64,000 bases of DNA from Chitinophagaceae bacterium (GCA_016706055.1 JADJKL010000001.1:62001-126000), one strand, 5' to 3'; counted from the first letter of the stretch, positions 1 to 11,500 are shown. Numbers and translations: made by a program. Notes: generated by a model not told the origin, from the letters alone.

Positions 1-480
1 GGCGGTGCAGGATTTTTTTTAAATAATGAAATGGATGATTTCAGTATTAAACCAGGAGTGCCTAATATGTTTGGTGCTGTTGGTGGCGATGCTAATGCTA
101 TTAAAGCAGGAAAAAGAATGTTGAGTTCGATGACGCCGACATTAGTTTTAAAAGATGACAAACCTTTTATTGTTGTTGGTACACCAGGCGGCACTACTAT
201 TCCCACACAGGTTTTTGAAACATTGGTGAATATTCTTGAATTTAATATGAGTACGGAAGACGCTGTGTATAAACCAAAATTCCATCATCAATGGTTGCCG
301 GACAGATTAGATGTAGAAAAAGGATTTCCACAAGCAGTGCGAGATGCTTTGCAAAAAATGGGATACACTATTTATGAAAGAGGAAGCATTGGGCGAACAG
401 AGATAATAAAAGTATTACCGAATGGAAAGTTTGAAGCTGTAGCAGATAACAGAGGCGAAGATGCAGCTGAAGGCTATTGA
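1..480 (+). CDS. ggt: Gamma-glutamyltranspeptidase, C-terminal part (5' end outside window)
   Basis: The reading frame is open from base 1 and stops at 478-480, so only the last ~159 residues are present. The enzyme cleaves or transfers the gamma-glutamyl group of glutathione and related compounds, usually in the periplasm. The visible part matches the small catalytic subunit: a GAGFFLNNEMDDFS segment, then SSMTPTLVLKD and a GTPGGTTIPT glycine-rich motif like the substrate-binding GSPGG motif of the family. The catalytic threonine lies upstream of the window and cannot be checked. The next gene starts 15 bases downstream on the same strand. Confidence 0.9.
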   Translation, partial: GGAGFFLNNEMDDFSIKPGVPNMFGAVGGDANAIKAGKRMLSSMTPTLVLKDDKPFIVVGTPGGTTIPTQVFETLVNILEFNMSTEDAVYKPKFHHQWLPDRLDVEKGFPQAVRDALQKMGYTIYERGSIGRTEIIKVLPNGKFEAVADNRGEDAAEGY

Positions 481-495
481 TTAAATCAAAAGATT

Positions 496-1047
496 ATGAG
501 TTCGCTAAGTAAAGATTTCTTAAACAGTTCAATCCGCAGGTTCAAGTACTACAAAGAACTTGGCGATAAAACATTTGAGCAATTAAATGATTGGGATTTT
601 CATTATCAGCCTAATGATGAATCCAACAGCATCGCAATCATCATTCAGCATATGGCCGGCAATATGCTCAGCCGCTGGACCAATTTTCTTCAAGAAGACG
701 GCGAAAAAGAATGGCGGCAAAGGGATGATGAATTTGAGGTACATGAATATTCCAAAGAACAAATAATGGAAGTGTGGGAAAAAGGGTGGCAATGTTTTTT
801 TGACACAATGGAATCGCTAAAGAAAAAAGACCTTAAGAAAACGGTACATATTCGCAAGGAACCTCTCACAGTTGTTGATGCTATTAACCGCCAGCTTGCC
901 CATTATCCTTATCATGTGGGGCAAATTATCTACATCGCCAAGATTATAAAAAGCAACAATTGGAAAAGCCTCTCCATACCAAAAGGAAATTCGCAGACTT
1001 ATAATAATTCAGCAGAAATAAAAGACCCTGCAAAGAAGGTCAGCTAA
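496..1047 (+). CDS. DinB-like / DUF1572 family protein
   Basis: A 183-residue soluble protein. It resembles the DinB/YfiT four-helix-bundle superfamily, whose members bind a metal through three histidines; candidates here are His52 (IIQHMAGN) and His136 and His140 (QLAHYPYHVGQI). That His spacing and the phrase HYPYHVGQI are typical of the DUF1572 branch. Some relatives are thiol-dependent transferases, but no substrate can be inferred here. It follows the gamma-glutamyltranspeptidase gene by 15 bases, so co-transcription is likely. The C-terminal ~15 residues are charged and probably disordered. Confidence 0.75.
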   Translation: MSSLSKDFLNSSIRRFKYYKELGDKTFEQLNDWDFHYQPNDESNSIAIIIQHMAGNMLSRWTNFLQEDGEKEWRQRDDEFEVHEYSKEQIMEVWEKGWQCFFDTMESLKKKDLKKTVHIRKEPLTVVDAINRQLAHYPYHVGQIIYIAKIIKSNNWKSLSIPKGNSQTYNNSAEIKDPAKKVS

Positions 1048-1174
1048 TTTTTTACCCCAACAATTATTACTTTGCTCTTCATTTGAATTCACGGAATATT
1101 ATCTCTATTTTGCGCCACTATCCAACCCAATCCGTTGCGGATTTTGGTTTCATCCTTCTAGAAAAACTATAAAT

Positions 1175-1182
1175 TATTTTTG
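1175..1182 (+). promoter_or_regulatory. Bacteroidetes-type -7 element upstream of the barrel gene
   Basis: TATTTTTG matches the Bacteroidetes -7 consensus TAnnTTTG and sits 36 bases before the ATG at 1219. No convincing TTG is seen at the expected distance upstream, so this is a partial promoter call. Confidence 0.4.
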
Positions 1183-1218
1183 CCTAACATTCTCATTTTG
1201 AAGCATTAAAACCTGTAC

Positions 1219-1892
1219 ATGAAAATTTTTATTTCAATCGTAATTGCGTTATTTATTACTAATTCTGCCAGCAGCCAGATTCAATTTGGCCTCTTTGGCG
1301 GCCCGCAAGCTACTTCAGCCTCGTATAAAATTAAAGACGTAAAACAAAAGACTGATTACAAAATTGGCTTTCAAGCAGGTGGAATGATGAAAGTACCTTT
1401 TGAAGGAAATCTCTATTTTGCCCCGGCAGTTTTTTATAGCATGAAAGGCTACAAAGCCGCATTTAATAGGGTTTCTTTGCCGCCAGATAGTTTTGCTGTT
1501 GACAACAATACAACCTTCCACAACTTCGAACTGGCTGCTCTTTTGCAATATGATTTTGGAACAAAGCCAGGCCACTTTTTTCTAAAGGCTGGTCCTTCGC
1601 TGGAGCTTCAATTATTGGAAACGAGAAATTTAACCGCTCCAATAATGTAGCAGTGGACAGAAAAATAAAATTCGGATTTGCAGACTATGGCCGTTACCTT
1701 TTCAACTTCCTGACAATATTGGGGTATGAAACCAGCAGCGGCTTCACCATCCATGGACAATATTCACTTGGGCTTGCAAACATGATTAATACTGACGGCG
1801 GCCCTACAGTAAAGCACACCGCATTTGGCATTTCTTTTGGGAAATATTTTAATCGCAAAAAAATCATTATCGATACAAGAAATGTCGAATAA
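1219..1892 (+). CDS. Outer-membrane beta-barrel protein (PorT-like), frameshifted in this sequence
   Basis: The first frame (1219-1650) has a signal peptide (MKIFISIVIALFITNSASSQ) followed by barrel-like strands. It runs out of frame near 1614-1618. The next frame continues with GNEKFNRSNNVAVDRKIKFG and ends at 1892. Adding one base near 1616 gives a single protein of about 224 residues, the usual size for PorT/outer-membrane beta-barrel domain proteins of Bacteroidota. Function beyond an outer-membrane barrel is unknown. The break is a one-base deletion and may be a sequence error, since the rest of the gene keeps coding character. A hairpin terminator follows at 1919-1952. Confidence 0.7.
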
Positions 1893-1918
1893 CGGTTACT
1901 GTATAATCTTTTGTTAAC

Positions 1919-1952
1919 AAAAACCATTTCGCAACCTCGGCAAAATGGTTTT
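1919..1952 (+). terminator. Terminator after the barrel gene
   Basis: Inverted repeat AAAACCATTT / AAATGGTTTT with a loop of about 13 bases, followed by CGTTTTATG. It lies 27 bases after the stop codon at 1892. Confidence 0.6.
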
Positions 1953-2033
1953 CGTTTTATGATACATCAAAAAAAGGTTTTCGACCACACATATCTGTAC
2001 CGCTGTTATTAACACTTATTATTGGTATTGAAT

Positions 2034-2063
2034 TTGCCCTACAGCTACGATTACCTATTTTTA
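2034..2063 (+). promoter_or_regulatory. Promoter of the tamB-like gene
   Basis: TTG at 2034-2036, a 19-base spacer, then TATTTTTA at 2056-2063, which matches TAnnTTTG at all but the last base. The predicted start of transcription, about 2069, lies only a few bases before the TTG start codon at 2076, implying a very short leader. Confidence 0.5.
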
Positions 2064-2075
2064 CAGCTTAAATAA

Positions 2076-5000
2076 TTGAACCTGAGGAGATTTAAAAAAA
2101 TACTGAAATGGTTTTTTCTGTCCCTGCTTTTTCTTATCGCAGCGGTCTATATTTTCATACAAACACCCTTTGGACAAAACTGGATTGCCCGACAGATTAC
2201 CAAAAAACTTTCTAAGGATTTGAATACAAAAATCAGCATTCAACATGTTGATTTTTCTTTACTAAACAAGATGCACTTGGAAGGTGTGTTAATCGAAGAC
2301 CAGCAAGGCGATACTCTTTTATATGCCAACGATATGAAAGTACGCATCACCGATTGGTTTATTTTTAAAAAACAAGCAGAGCTTAAATATGTAGGACTTG
2401 ATAATGCTATAATTAAGTTTCAACGAAAAGATTCTGTCTGGAGTCAGCAATTCCTTTTCGATTATTTTTCGTCACCATCTACCGGTGCTTCAAAAAAGAA
2501 AGCTGGCATTCAACTTAACCTGAAACAACTGGAATTCAACAACGTTACTTTTATAAAAAAAGATATTTGGCTTGGAGAAGACATGACTATTAAGCTGGGC
2601 AAACTCGATTTGAATGCAAACAACCTCAGTTTTTCTGGCAATCAATATGAAATAAACTCTTTAATACTCCGTGACCCGATTGTTGCCATTAACAGCTATG
2701 GGAAACTGAAGCCAAGCGAAATTGAAACAGTTGAAGATTTAGGAAATGAAATAAAAAAAGCTGCCTCCTGGAATGCTGGAAACACCGTTTTCAAAATAGG
2801 AAATCTTAAAATTATAAACGGCACTTTCAAAACTGATAAAGAAACTGAGAGAGCAGCGTTTGACTATTTCGACGGTAAACATATTTTATTTACAGAAATT
2901 AATGGTGATTTTAAAAGCTCCAATTTTATTGGCGATACCATTTTTTCTAATCTAAAATTAACAGCAAAAGAAAGAAGCGGACTTGAATTAAAAAACCTTT
3001 CGGCAGATGTAAAAATGACACCGCAGGGAATGTTTTTCAACAACATGGATCTTTCTCTCAACAGAAGCACTATCCGGAACTATTTTTCTATGACCTATGA
3101 CGATTTAAGCGACATGGGAGATTTTATTCATAAAATAAAAATGTCTGCCATTTTTGAAGACTCCTATGTTGACAGTGATGATATTGCTTTCTTTGCTCCG
3201 ACGTTGAGAACATGGAAGAAGGAAATAAAACTGGAAGGAAAAGTAAAAGGGACAGTAGATGATATTAGCGGCCGTGAAATGATGATCCAGGCGGGAAACA
3301 ATACTTTGCTTAATGGAAATATATCAATGACAGGCCTGCCCGACATTAACCAGACTTTCATTGATTTTAAATCGAATGATTTCAGAACAACGTATGGCGA
3401 TGCTGTTGCCATTGTGCCTGCATTAAGAAAAGTAACTAATCCTGATTTACGCAAACTACAGTATGTTGATTTTAAAGGAAGCTTCACTGGCTTCATTCGT
3501 GACTTTGTAACCTTTGGAACCATACAAACAAATCTTGGAACACTTTCTACGGATTTGAACATGAAACTTCTAGCGGGTCAAGATCCTGTTTATTCTGGTA
3601 AGATTGCTACTGATAATTTCCGTTTGGGAGAATTGCTTGGTGATAAAAATCTTGGTGCCATTTCCATGACAGGAACAGTAAAAGGAAAAGGTTTTAATGA
3701 AAAAAGTGTAAACACTTTAGTAGATGGAACTATTCATTTTGCAGACTACAGTGGTTATCGTTATGAAAACATTACTGTAAAAGGCAAACTGGAAAAAAAG
3801 CTCTTCGAAGGAATAGCATCATTACAAGACAAAAATGCTGATCTTGTTCTTAACGGAATAATAGATTTTAATGGCCCTGCCCCACGATTTAATTTGATTG
3901 CTGATATAAAAAAAGCTGATTTCAAAAATCTCAACCTTACAAAAGACAGCCTGAGCTTTATCGGAAAACTGAATTTTAATTTTACCAGTAACAGCATTGA
4001 TAACTTCATTGGTGAAGCAAGAATTACGGAAGCTGAAATTTCAAAAGGTGGACTTAAAATACCTTTTGATTCTTTAGTAATTACTTCCAGAGATATTGAT
4101 GGAGGAAGAAAACTTGATATTCTTTCCAATGAATTTGAAGGAAGTTTCACCGGAGATTTCAGCCTTACAGACTTACCCAATGCATTTACATATTTGCTAA
4201 ATAAATATTATCCTGCCTATGTAGCTGCTCCAAAAAAGCTTCCAAAAAATCAGGATATCACTTTCGATATAAAGACATATTATGTTGATGATTATTTGCA
4301 GATACTATCTCCAGCAATAACAGGTTTTAACAACAGCACATTAGAGGGAAATTTCAATCTTGCTAAAAATGAGATAAATGTGTTGGCCAATGTACCGCAG
4401 GTAAAATTCAAAAAATATAATTTCGATAATGTCACTCTTCAGGCAAATGGCAATCTATCATCACTTGCCGTTACCGGAAAGGCGTATAACATACAACTTA
4501 ATGACAGCCTAAACATTCCAATGGTTTCTTTTTCTGTTGATGCAAGAAATGATTCATCCATTGTAAAAATAAAATCCGGTGCGAACAGAACGGTAGACAC
4601 CGCTAATTTGAATGCATTGGTTCTTACCTATAATGATGGAGTAAAAATAGAATTTGACCCCTCCACATTTACCATCAATAGTAAAACATGGGCAATTGAT
4701 GAATCCGGCGAATTAGTTTTTAGAAAAAATACTCCTGCCAGTGGTTTATTATTATTAAGTGAAGGCGATCAAAAAATTTCTTTGCGAACAGAAAAATCAG
4801 CGAAAGGAAATTGGAATGATGTAAAAATAAATCTGACCAAAATTAATCTTGGCGACTTCGGACCATTCTTCTTGCCAAAGAACAGGCTTGAAGGCTTAGT
4901 ATCCGGCGACATACTTGTAGAAGATCCTACAGGCGACATCAATGCGTATTCAGATAATATTGAAACAAAATTACTGCGGTTGGATAACGACTCATTGGGG

Positions 5001-6920
5001 GAATTAAAAACAACTTTGTCTTATCAAAATAAAACCAAACTACTTAAGATAAACGGCAGTACACTTAATCAGGAAAACTATCTTGGCTTCGATGCAAACA
5101 TATATATTGGTGATGCAGAAAAAGCAAAAAATAATCTGATTGCAATAAAGGCAAAGCAATATGAAATAAAAATTCTAGAACGTTTTCTTGGCAATCTCTT
5201 TTCTGATATGCAGGGGTATCTAACGGGAGACATAAATTTATCAGGCGACTTTAAAGAACTTACCGTAACCGGAAAAGGAAAATTGAAAGATGCAGGGTTA
5301 AGAGTAAATTTTACACAATGCTTCTATAAAATAAAGGATACTGAAATAGAACTTACTTCAAAGAAAATAGACCTTGACGGAATTGTACTTACCGATACTG
5401 TTACGAATAATCCAATCTATATAACAGGTGGCATCGATCATGAATCATTTAAAGACATGTTCTATGATCTTAGTATTTCTACACAAAAACCTAAAACGGT
5501 TGGCCCCGAAAATAATAAACCAATATTATTATTAAACACAACATTTAAAGACAACCAGCAGTTTTATGGTTCTGTAAAAGGAACAGGGTTATTACAATTA
5601 ATAGGTCCGCAATCCGATATGTCTATGACGATTAATGCTGTGGCATCAGATAAAGACAGCAGTAATATTACACTTCCGCCTACCTCAAGCCGTGAATCAG
5701 GCATTGCCGATTTTCTTGTGGAAAGAAAATACGGTAAGGAAATGGAAGAGGTTCAATATACAAGTAATGCCACAAATATTATATATGATGTGGACATAAC
5801 TGCTAACCCTATGGTGACAGTGAAAGTTATACTCGATGAACTTACAGGAGATGAAATAAAAGGAAAAGGAACTGGCACATTAAATATTCGCTCCGGTTCC
5901 TCCGAGCCATTATCATTACGGGGTCGATTTGATATTGATGAAGGAAGTTATTTATTTACATTCCAATCCTTTTTCAAAAAACCTTTCGAACTCAGAAAAG
6001 GTGGTAACAATTATATAGAATGGAATGGTGATCCGTATGATGCCAATATACAATTTGATGCCATCTACACTGCGGAAAGAGTAAGCTATGCTCCGCTTGC
6101 CAATTTATTAAAAGTAAATACCGCTGCTTCAACCTCCAGAGGCGATGTTTATGTAGTAGCATCTTTGACGGACAAATTGTTTAAACCTCAGATTAAATTC
6201 TCGCTGGATTTTCCAAGCACAAGTGCTGCGGCTACTGACCCCGAACTCGCATTGGTTATACAACAACTGGAAAAAAATGTAAATGAGCTAAACCGGCAGG
6301 TTACATACCTTATCGTATTCAATAGCTTTGCTCCAAGTGAATTAGCTGATAACGAAACAGGTGGCAACTCTGTTGTTAATACGATTTCAGGAATATTTTT
6401 GAATGTAATTAATGATCAAATCAATAAGATTTTAGGTAATCTCTTGAAAAATGATAAATACAATATCAGTTTAAACACTTCTATTTATAATAGGAATATT
6501 ATTGACCCGAATAATAAGACCGCATTGAATCTTGGTAGCAATGTAAACTTTTCAATTGGTCGTTCTTTCTTTAACAACCGCTTCATTATTTCAACTGGAG
6601 TTGGTTTTGATGCAGCTTGGCAGCAAACAGATGTGGCGCAAAGCTTACAGTTATTGCCAGATGTAACATTGGAATGGTTAATAAACCAATCAGGAAGTTT
6701 AAGAGCATCTTTCTTTTACAGAGAAAATGCAGATTACCTAACAGCAACTGTAGCTGGCGGCTCCGGAAAATCTACCAAGAGGTTTGGTGGCAGTCTCTCC
6801 TACAGAAAAGATTTTGATAAGCTTAGCGACATTTTTAAAAAGAAGAAAAAGAATCCGCCTGTAGAACCTGAGCCTGAAGCTGATGTTCCAAAAAAAGAAA
6901 ATCAAGACCCCGGCAATTAA
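2076..6920 (+). CDS. tamB: TamB-like translocation/assembly module protein (DUF490), 1614 aa
   Basis: A very large protein with one N-terminal membrane segment (about residues 10-30, WFFLSLLFLIAAVYIFI), then the AsmA/TamB-like opening FGQNWIARQITKKLSKDLNT. A long beta-rich body of repeated short strands follows, and the C-terminal DUF490 region begins at about residue 1270. Such proteins are inner-membrane anchored, span the periplasm as a hydrophobic groove, and help move lipids or outer-membrane proteins. The last 30 residues are Lys/Pro/Glu-rich and likely disordered. The start is TTG: an in-frame TAA lies directly before it and no ATG is available, and a promoter fits just upstream. No TamA/BamA-type partner is adjacent. 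Confidence 0.85.
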   Translation: MNLRRFKKILKWFFLSLLFLIAAVYIFIQTPFGQNWIARQITKKLSKDLNTKISIQHVDFSLLNKMHLEGVLIEDQQGDTLLYANDMKVRITDWFIFKKQAELKYVGLDNAIIKFQRKDSVWSQQFLFDYFSSPSTGASKKKAGIQLNLKQLEFNNVTFIKKDIWLGEDMTIKLGKLDLNANNLSFSGNQYEINSLILRDPIVAINSYGKLKPSEIETVEDLGNEIKKAASWNAGNTVFKIGNLKIINGTFKTDKETERAAFDYFDGKHILFTEINGDFKSSNFIGDTIFSNLKLTAKERSGLELKNLSADVKMTPQGMFFNNMDLSLNRSTIRNYFSMTYDDLSDMGDFIHKIKMSAIFEDSYVDSDDIAFFAPTLRTWKKEIKLEGKVKGTVDDISGREMMIQAGNNTLLNGNISMTGLPDINQTFIDFKSNDFRTTYGDAVAIVPALRKVTNPDLRKLQYVDFKGSFTGFIRDFVTFGTIQTNLGTLSTDLNMKLLAGQDPVYSGKIATDNFRLGELLGDKNLGAISMTGTVKGKGFNEKSVNTLVDGTIHFADYSGYRYENITVKGKLEKKLFEGIASLQDKNADLVLNGIIDFNGPAPRFNLIADIKKADFKNLNLTKDSLSFIGKLNFNFTSNSIDNFIGEARITEAEISKGGLKIPFDSLVITSRDIDGGRKLDILSNEFEGSFTGDFSLTDLPNAFTYLLNKYYPAYVAAPKKLPKNQDITFDIKTYYVDDYLQILSPAITGFNNSTLEGNFNLAKNEINVLANVPQVKFKKYNFDNVTLQANGNLSSLAVTGKAYNIQLNDSLNIPMVSFSVDARNDSSIVKIKSGANRTVDTANLNALVLTYNDGVKIEFDPSTFTINSKTWAIDESGELVFRKNTPASGLLLLSEGDQKISLRTEKSAKGNWNDVKINLTKINLGDFGPFFLPKNRLEGLVSGDILVEDPTGDINAYSDNIETKLLRLDNDSLGELKTTLSYQNKTKLLKINGSTLNQENYLGFDANIYIGDAEKAKNNLIAIKAKQYEIKILERFLGNLFSDMQGYLTGDINLSGDFKELTVTGKGKLKDAGLRVNFTQCFYKIKDTEIELTSKKIDLDGIVLTDTVTNNPIYITGGIDHESFKDMFYDLSISTQKPKTVGPENNKPILLLNTTFKDNQQFYGSVKGTGLLQLIGPQSDMSMTINAVASDKDSSNITLPPTSSRESGIADFLVERKYGKEMEEVQYTSNATNIIYDVDITANPMVTVKVILDELTGDEIKGKGTGTLNIRSGSSEPLSLRGRFDIDEGSYLFTFQSFFKKPFELRKGGNNYIEWNGDPYDANIQFDAIYTAERVSYAPLANLLKVNTAASTSRGDVYVVASLTDKLFKPQIKFSLDFPSTSAAATDPELALVIQQLEKNVNELNRQVTYLIVFNSFAPSELADNETGGNSVVNTISGIFLNVINDQINKILGNLLKNDKYNISLNTSIYNRNIIDPNNKTALNLGSNVNFSIGRSFFNNRFIISTGVGFDAAWQQTDVAQSLQLLPDVTLEWLINQSGSLRASFFYRENADYLTATVAGGSGKSTKRFGGSLSYRKDFDKLSDIFKKKKKNPPVEPEPEADVPKKENQDPGN

Positions 6921-6949
6921 TCTTATCAAACTTATATTCCTTCATGTCT

Positions 6950-7074
6950 TACCGGACTTGATCCGGTATCCTTCTCTAAATTATATATTAGTATTGCCCC
7001 GATATTTGTCGGGGCATCTTTCTCTTAACAAAAAACAACATTTTACTATAAAGACTCCGGCTCAAGGCCGGAGT
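6950..7074. repeat. Three GC-rich palindromes between tamB-like gene and ribBA
   Basis: Three separate hairpins lie in an otherwise AT-rich spacer: TACCGGA/TCCGGTA (6950-6968), GCCCCGA/TCGGGGC (6996-7015) and ACTCCGGC/GCCGGAGT (7054-7074). The second is followed by ATCTTTCTCTT and could act as a terminator for the upstream gene. The first and third look like short REP-like intergenic palindromes, because their cores (GGACTTGATCC and CCGGCTCAAGGCCGG) are of a kind that recurs in many bacterial genomes. The genes on both sides converge here. Confidence 0.6.
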
Positions 7075-7117
7075 GACAACAATATTTTCAGAGCATCTTT
7101 CTCTAATAAAAAAGCAA

Positions 7118-8321
7118 TTAGCCTTTATCTAAAATCTCATGCCCCAACTTATCTCTCTTCGTTTGCAGGTATTTTTCATTATGTGGATTAGGAAAAATTT
7201 CAATTGGAATATTTTCTACTATTTCTAAACCATATCCAATCAGTCCAACTCTCTTCTTCGGATTATTCGTCATCAATCTTAATTTATTAATGTTTAAATG
7301 ACGAAGCATTTGTGCTCCTAATCCATAATCCCTTTCATCCATTTGAAATCCGAGATGAAGGTTCGCATCTACAGTGTCCATCCCTTGTTCTTGTAAGCGG
7401 TAGGCTTTTAATTTATTTAATAAACCAATTCCTCTACCTTCCTGATTCATATATAATATTGCACCCTTGCCTTCAAATTGCACCATTTTCATTGCTGCAT
7501 GAAGCTGTTCTCCGCAATCGCAACGAAGAGAACCAAGAATATCTCCTGTAAAACAAGAAGAGTGTACTCTTGTTAATACTGGTTCATCTTTTCCCCATGT
7601 TCCTTTTATTAATGCAAGGTGTTCGTTTGTAGAATTCTTTTCTTTAAATGCCACCAATTGAAAATCGCCAAACTGTGTTGGCATATCCACTCTTACGATT
7701 TCTTCGATAAGCGAATCACTTTTTATCCTGTATTCAATTAGGTCTTTAATTGAAATTATTTTGAAGTCAAACTTCCGAGCTATTTCAAGCAATTCGGGTA
7801 AACGAGCCATTGAACCATCATCGTTCATAATTTCTACCAACACACCTCCTGGCTCAAACCCTGCCAAACGGGCAAGGTCAACTACCGCTTCAGTATGTCC
7901 GGCCCGGCGAAGCACTCCGCCTTTTTTAGCCCTCAAAGGGAATATATGCCCGGGTCTACCAAGATCTGCCGGTGTGGTAGAAGGGTTAATCAAAGCCTGC
8001 AAAGTTTTTGCCCTGTCCTGAGCAGAGATGCCTGTTGTACAGCCAAATCCCAATAAATCAACAGAAACCGTAAAGGCAGTTTCATGTAATGCTGTATTAT
8101 TATTTACCATTAAATCAAGCCCCAACTCATCACATCTTTCTTCAGGCAAAGCGGCGCAAATAAGGCCCCGCCCATGTTTGCTCATAAAATTGACTACCTC
8201 GGGAGTAACATTTTGGGCGGCGGTTACAAAATCTCCTTCATTTTCACGGTCTTCATCATCCACTACTACTACCAGTTTTCCTATTTTAATATCCTCAATT
8301 ACTTTCGATAGAATCTAACAT
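7118..8321 (-). CDS. ribBA: RibBA: DHBP synthase / GTP cyclohydrolase II, frameshift near the N-terminus
   Basis: Bifunctional riboflavin enzyme. The N-terminal domain makes 3,4-dihydroxy-2-butanone 4-phosphate from ribulose 5-phosphate (VDDEDRENEGDF metal/substrate motif, then GHTEAVVDLARLAG). The C-terminal domain opens GTP (zinc cysteines in SSCFTGDILGSLRCDCGEQ, and MNQEGRGIGLLNKL). The frame from VVVVDDED reaches the stop at 7118. The missing N-terminus (MLDSIE, then VIEDIKIGKL) is encoded by an ATG at 8321 in another frame, with a one-base gain or two-base loss near 8301-8305. A promoter 16 bases upstream of that ATG supports the start. Total length would be about 400 residues, normal for RibBA. 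Confidence 0.9.
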
Positions 8322-8336
8322 TATAACAATTTTCTG

Positions 8337-8363
8337 CAAAAGTAAAACAAAGAAATTGCCCAA
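8337..8363 (-). promoter_or_regulatory. Promoter of ribBA
   Basis: Read on the minus strand: TTG (8363-8361), a 16-base spacer, then TACTTTTG (8344-8337), a full match to TAnnTTTG. The spacer is a little shorter than the usual 19. It supports the ATG at 8321 as the real ribBA start. Confidence 0.5.
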
Positions 8364-8504
8364 AATAGTTAAAGGCTTAAAAGCAGCAAAATCCCCTTTA
8401 AAACTGTCATTCTATTGGAAAGTTCAAAATCATAATTTGTTAATATTTACATATTATTTATTAGTAAATAATCCTTTTCTTTGCCCGAGTTAAAACTAAA
8501 AAAA

Positions 8505-11500
8505 ATGCTTAAAAATTCTTATTATTAGTAACCATTGGATTAGTTATATGCTTTTCTATGGATGCACAGGTAACCACAAGTGGGATTATCGGTACAGTAA
8601 AAGGTGCTGACGGAACCGGACTTCAGGGAGCTAGTATAAAAGCCACCCACACCCCGTCTGGTTCAGTTTATACAACAACTGCCACTAATTCAGGGACATT
8701 TAACATTCAGGGAATGCGACCTGGCGGCCCTTATACGATTGAAATTTCTTTCGTAGGCTTTCCTACTCGAACATTACAAGACATTTCCCTTACTCTGGGA
8801 GAATCTTATGTTATTAATGAAAAATTAAGTCCTACTGGAACAGAATTATCAGAAGTTGTTATAACAGGTACTGCTAGTACATCGAAACTCAATCGTTTTA
8901 AAACAGGTGCCTCAACAAATATTTCTACCAAGGAAATTAATTCTTTGCCTACAATTAGCAGGAGCATTACTGATTTTACTCGTTTAACTCCCCAAGCGAA
9001 TGGAAATTCTTTTGGAGGCCGGGATGGACGTTATAATAATGTTCAGGTAGATGGTGCAAATTTTAATAACGGTTTTGGACTAAGTGACGATCCATTGCCA
9101 GGCGGCGGTGGTTTATCGATTGATGCAATTGAAGAAATTCAGGTAAACATTGCTCCGTATGATGTACGTCAGGGAGGATTTACAGGAGCAGGCATTAATG
9201 CAATAACTCGTAGCGGTACAAACAAACTTCAAGGTTCAGTTTATAATTTCATCAAAAATCAAGACTTACAAGGGGAAAAAGTAAATGGTGATAAATTATC
9301 AGGGATACAGCAAAGTTCAGTGAAAACTTATGGTGCTAGGTTAGGTGGTCCGATTATCAAAAACAAACTTTTCTTTTTTGTAAGTGCTGAAAAGATAAGT
9401 TCTACAGGCCCAAGTGCTGGTGCTGTCAACTTATGGAAAGCTTCAGATAACGGAATTGCAGATCCCAATAATAATATTACAAGGGTAAAAAGAAGTGATT
9501 TAGATGCAGTTAGTAACCATTTAAAGAACCAATGGGGTTACGATCCCGGAGCCTATGAAGGATATGCAAATGGAGAATCAAAAGTAAGTTCGCTTTTAGG
9601 GAGGATTGACTGGAATATCAGCAATAAACATAAACTAGCCGTTCGCTATAACAGAACCACCAATGACGTTCCTTCCTTAACTAATGGTACTTCTGGAGCA
9701 AACCCAAGAGCAAGTAATACTTATTCTAGAGTTTCTCAGAATGCAATGTCTTTTGAGAATTCCATGTACTTTACCTCAAATAATGTTAGTTCTTATACTT
9801 TAGAATTAAACAGCAGGTTTAATAATAGATTATCAAATCAGTTTTTAGCAACTTATAGTAAAATTCAAACAGGAAGATCTTCACCAAGTGCTGAATTCCC
9901 TTTTATTGATATAGGAGATGGCTTGGGTACAAGTAGCGTTTGGCAAAATTACATCTCAGCTGGTTATGAATTATTTACTTATAATAACGCAGTAATAAAT
10001 GACAACTACACCATCGTCAATAATCTTACTTATACAGCAGGTAGGCATAGCTTGCTTTTAGGGGCAAGCTTTGAGTCACAAAAATTTGCCAATAACTACA
10101 TGAGAAATGGTACATCATACTATCGCTATAAATCTGTAGCTGACTTTTTAACTACTGGTACTCCTGGCGAAGTAGCTCCGATTCAGTTTGCACTGACATA
10201 TCCTTATGAAGGAGCTGATCCTTTTGCAATCGTAAAATATAATTTACCCGCTGTTTATTTGCAAGATAATATTTCTGTAAATGACCGTTTTAATCTGACA
10301 TTAGGACTTCGTGCAGAAATCCCAACGTTTGCAAAAAATTTAATAGCAAATACCGTTGTTGACAATTTGGATTTGTTGAATACTAGTGGTGGTGTTACTA
10401 ATTATCCTTCAGGCGAATGGCCTAAAACCAGGGTTATGCTTTCTCCAAGAATTGGTTTCCGTTGGGATTTGGAAGGAAATAAGTCATTAATCATTCGTGG
10501 TGGTACTGGCATCTTTGCTGGCAGGGTACCATTTGTTTGGATGACTAATCAACCTTCTAACATTGGAACTCTTCAAAACACAATTGAGCCTGGCAGTTAT
10601 GCTGCATCAGCAGCATGGATTAATGACATTCGCTTTAACCCTGATAAACTTTACTGGTTCAATAATACACCAGCAAGTGCTGCTAATGTGTTTATCAAAT
10701 CACCAGGAAACGGTGTTCCCGGGACTCTTGCTTTAGTTGATCCTAATTTTAAAATGCCGCAGATTTTCAGAACTAATATTGGCTTTGATAAAAAAATAGG
10801 CAAGTCTCCATTTACTTTTACAGCTGATGCGATGTACACTAAAGATTTACAAGCGGTTTATCAATTTGGCGCTAATAGACTTGCCGCATCACAAAAAATG
10901 TATGATGGCAGAGATTATTATCCCAACTCGGCTTCTTATACTTTCAATTCCCTGCTAGGAGGTAATTCAGGTAGTGTTTTGAGTAATACTACAATGGGAC
11001 ACTCATTTAATTTAACAGCCGGGATTAATATGACCCCAAGAAACGGATTCTTTGGCTCTCTGGCTTACAGTTATACATTTGCTAACACAAGTACTGATAA
11101 CTCAGGCTCTAATGCGAGTTCTGCTTGGGGAGCTACTCCTAACAGAAGCAACCCTAACGATATCTTCCTTGCTTCTTCAGCAGATGCACTACCACACAGA
11201 ATAGTGGGAGTCTTTTCTTATCGTAAAGAATATCTTAAGCATTTAGCTTCAACAATTTCTGTTTATTACAATGGGGCAAATCGTTACAGATATTCATTTA
11301 CATACAATGGTGATGTAAATGGTGATGCTATTTCTGGTGATTTGTTATATATACCAAAAGATGCCTCTGAAGTAAATTTTGTAGCATCAGGAGGTTTCAC
11401 TGTTGATCAGCAACGGACTGCATTTAATGAACTTTTGAAAAATAGTAAATATCTTGATAAACACAGAGGTAGTCTTGCGGAAAGGAATGGAGTGTTAATG

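Noticed and set aside
6883..7191. 102-codon plus-strand ORF across the end of the tamB-like gene
   Set aside because: It crosses the three palindromes and the end of ribBA, and its translation has no domain.
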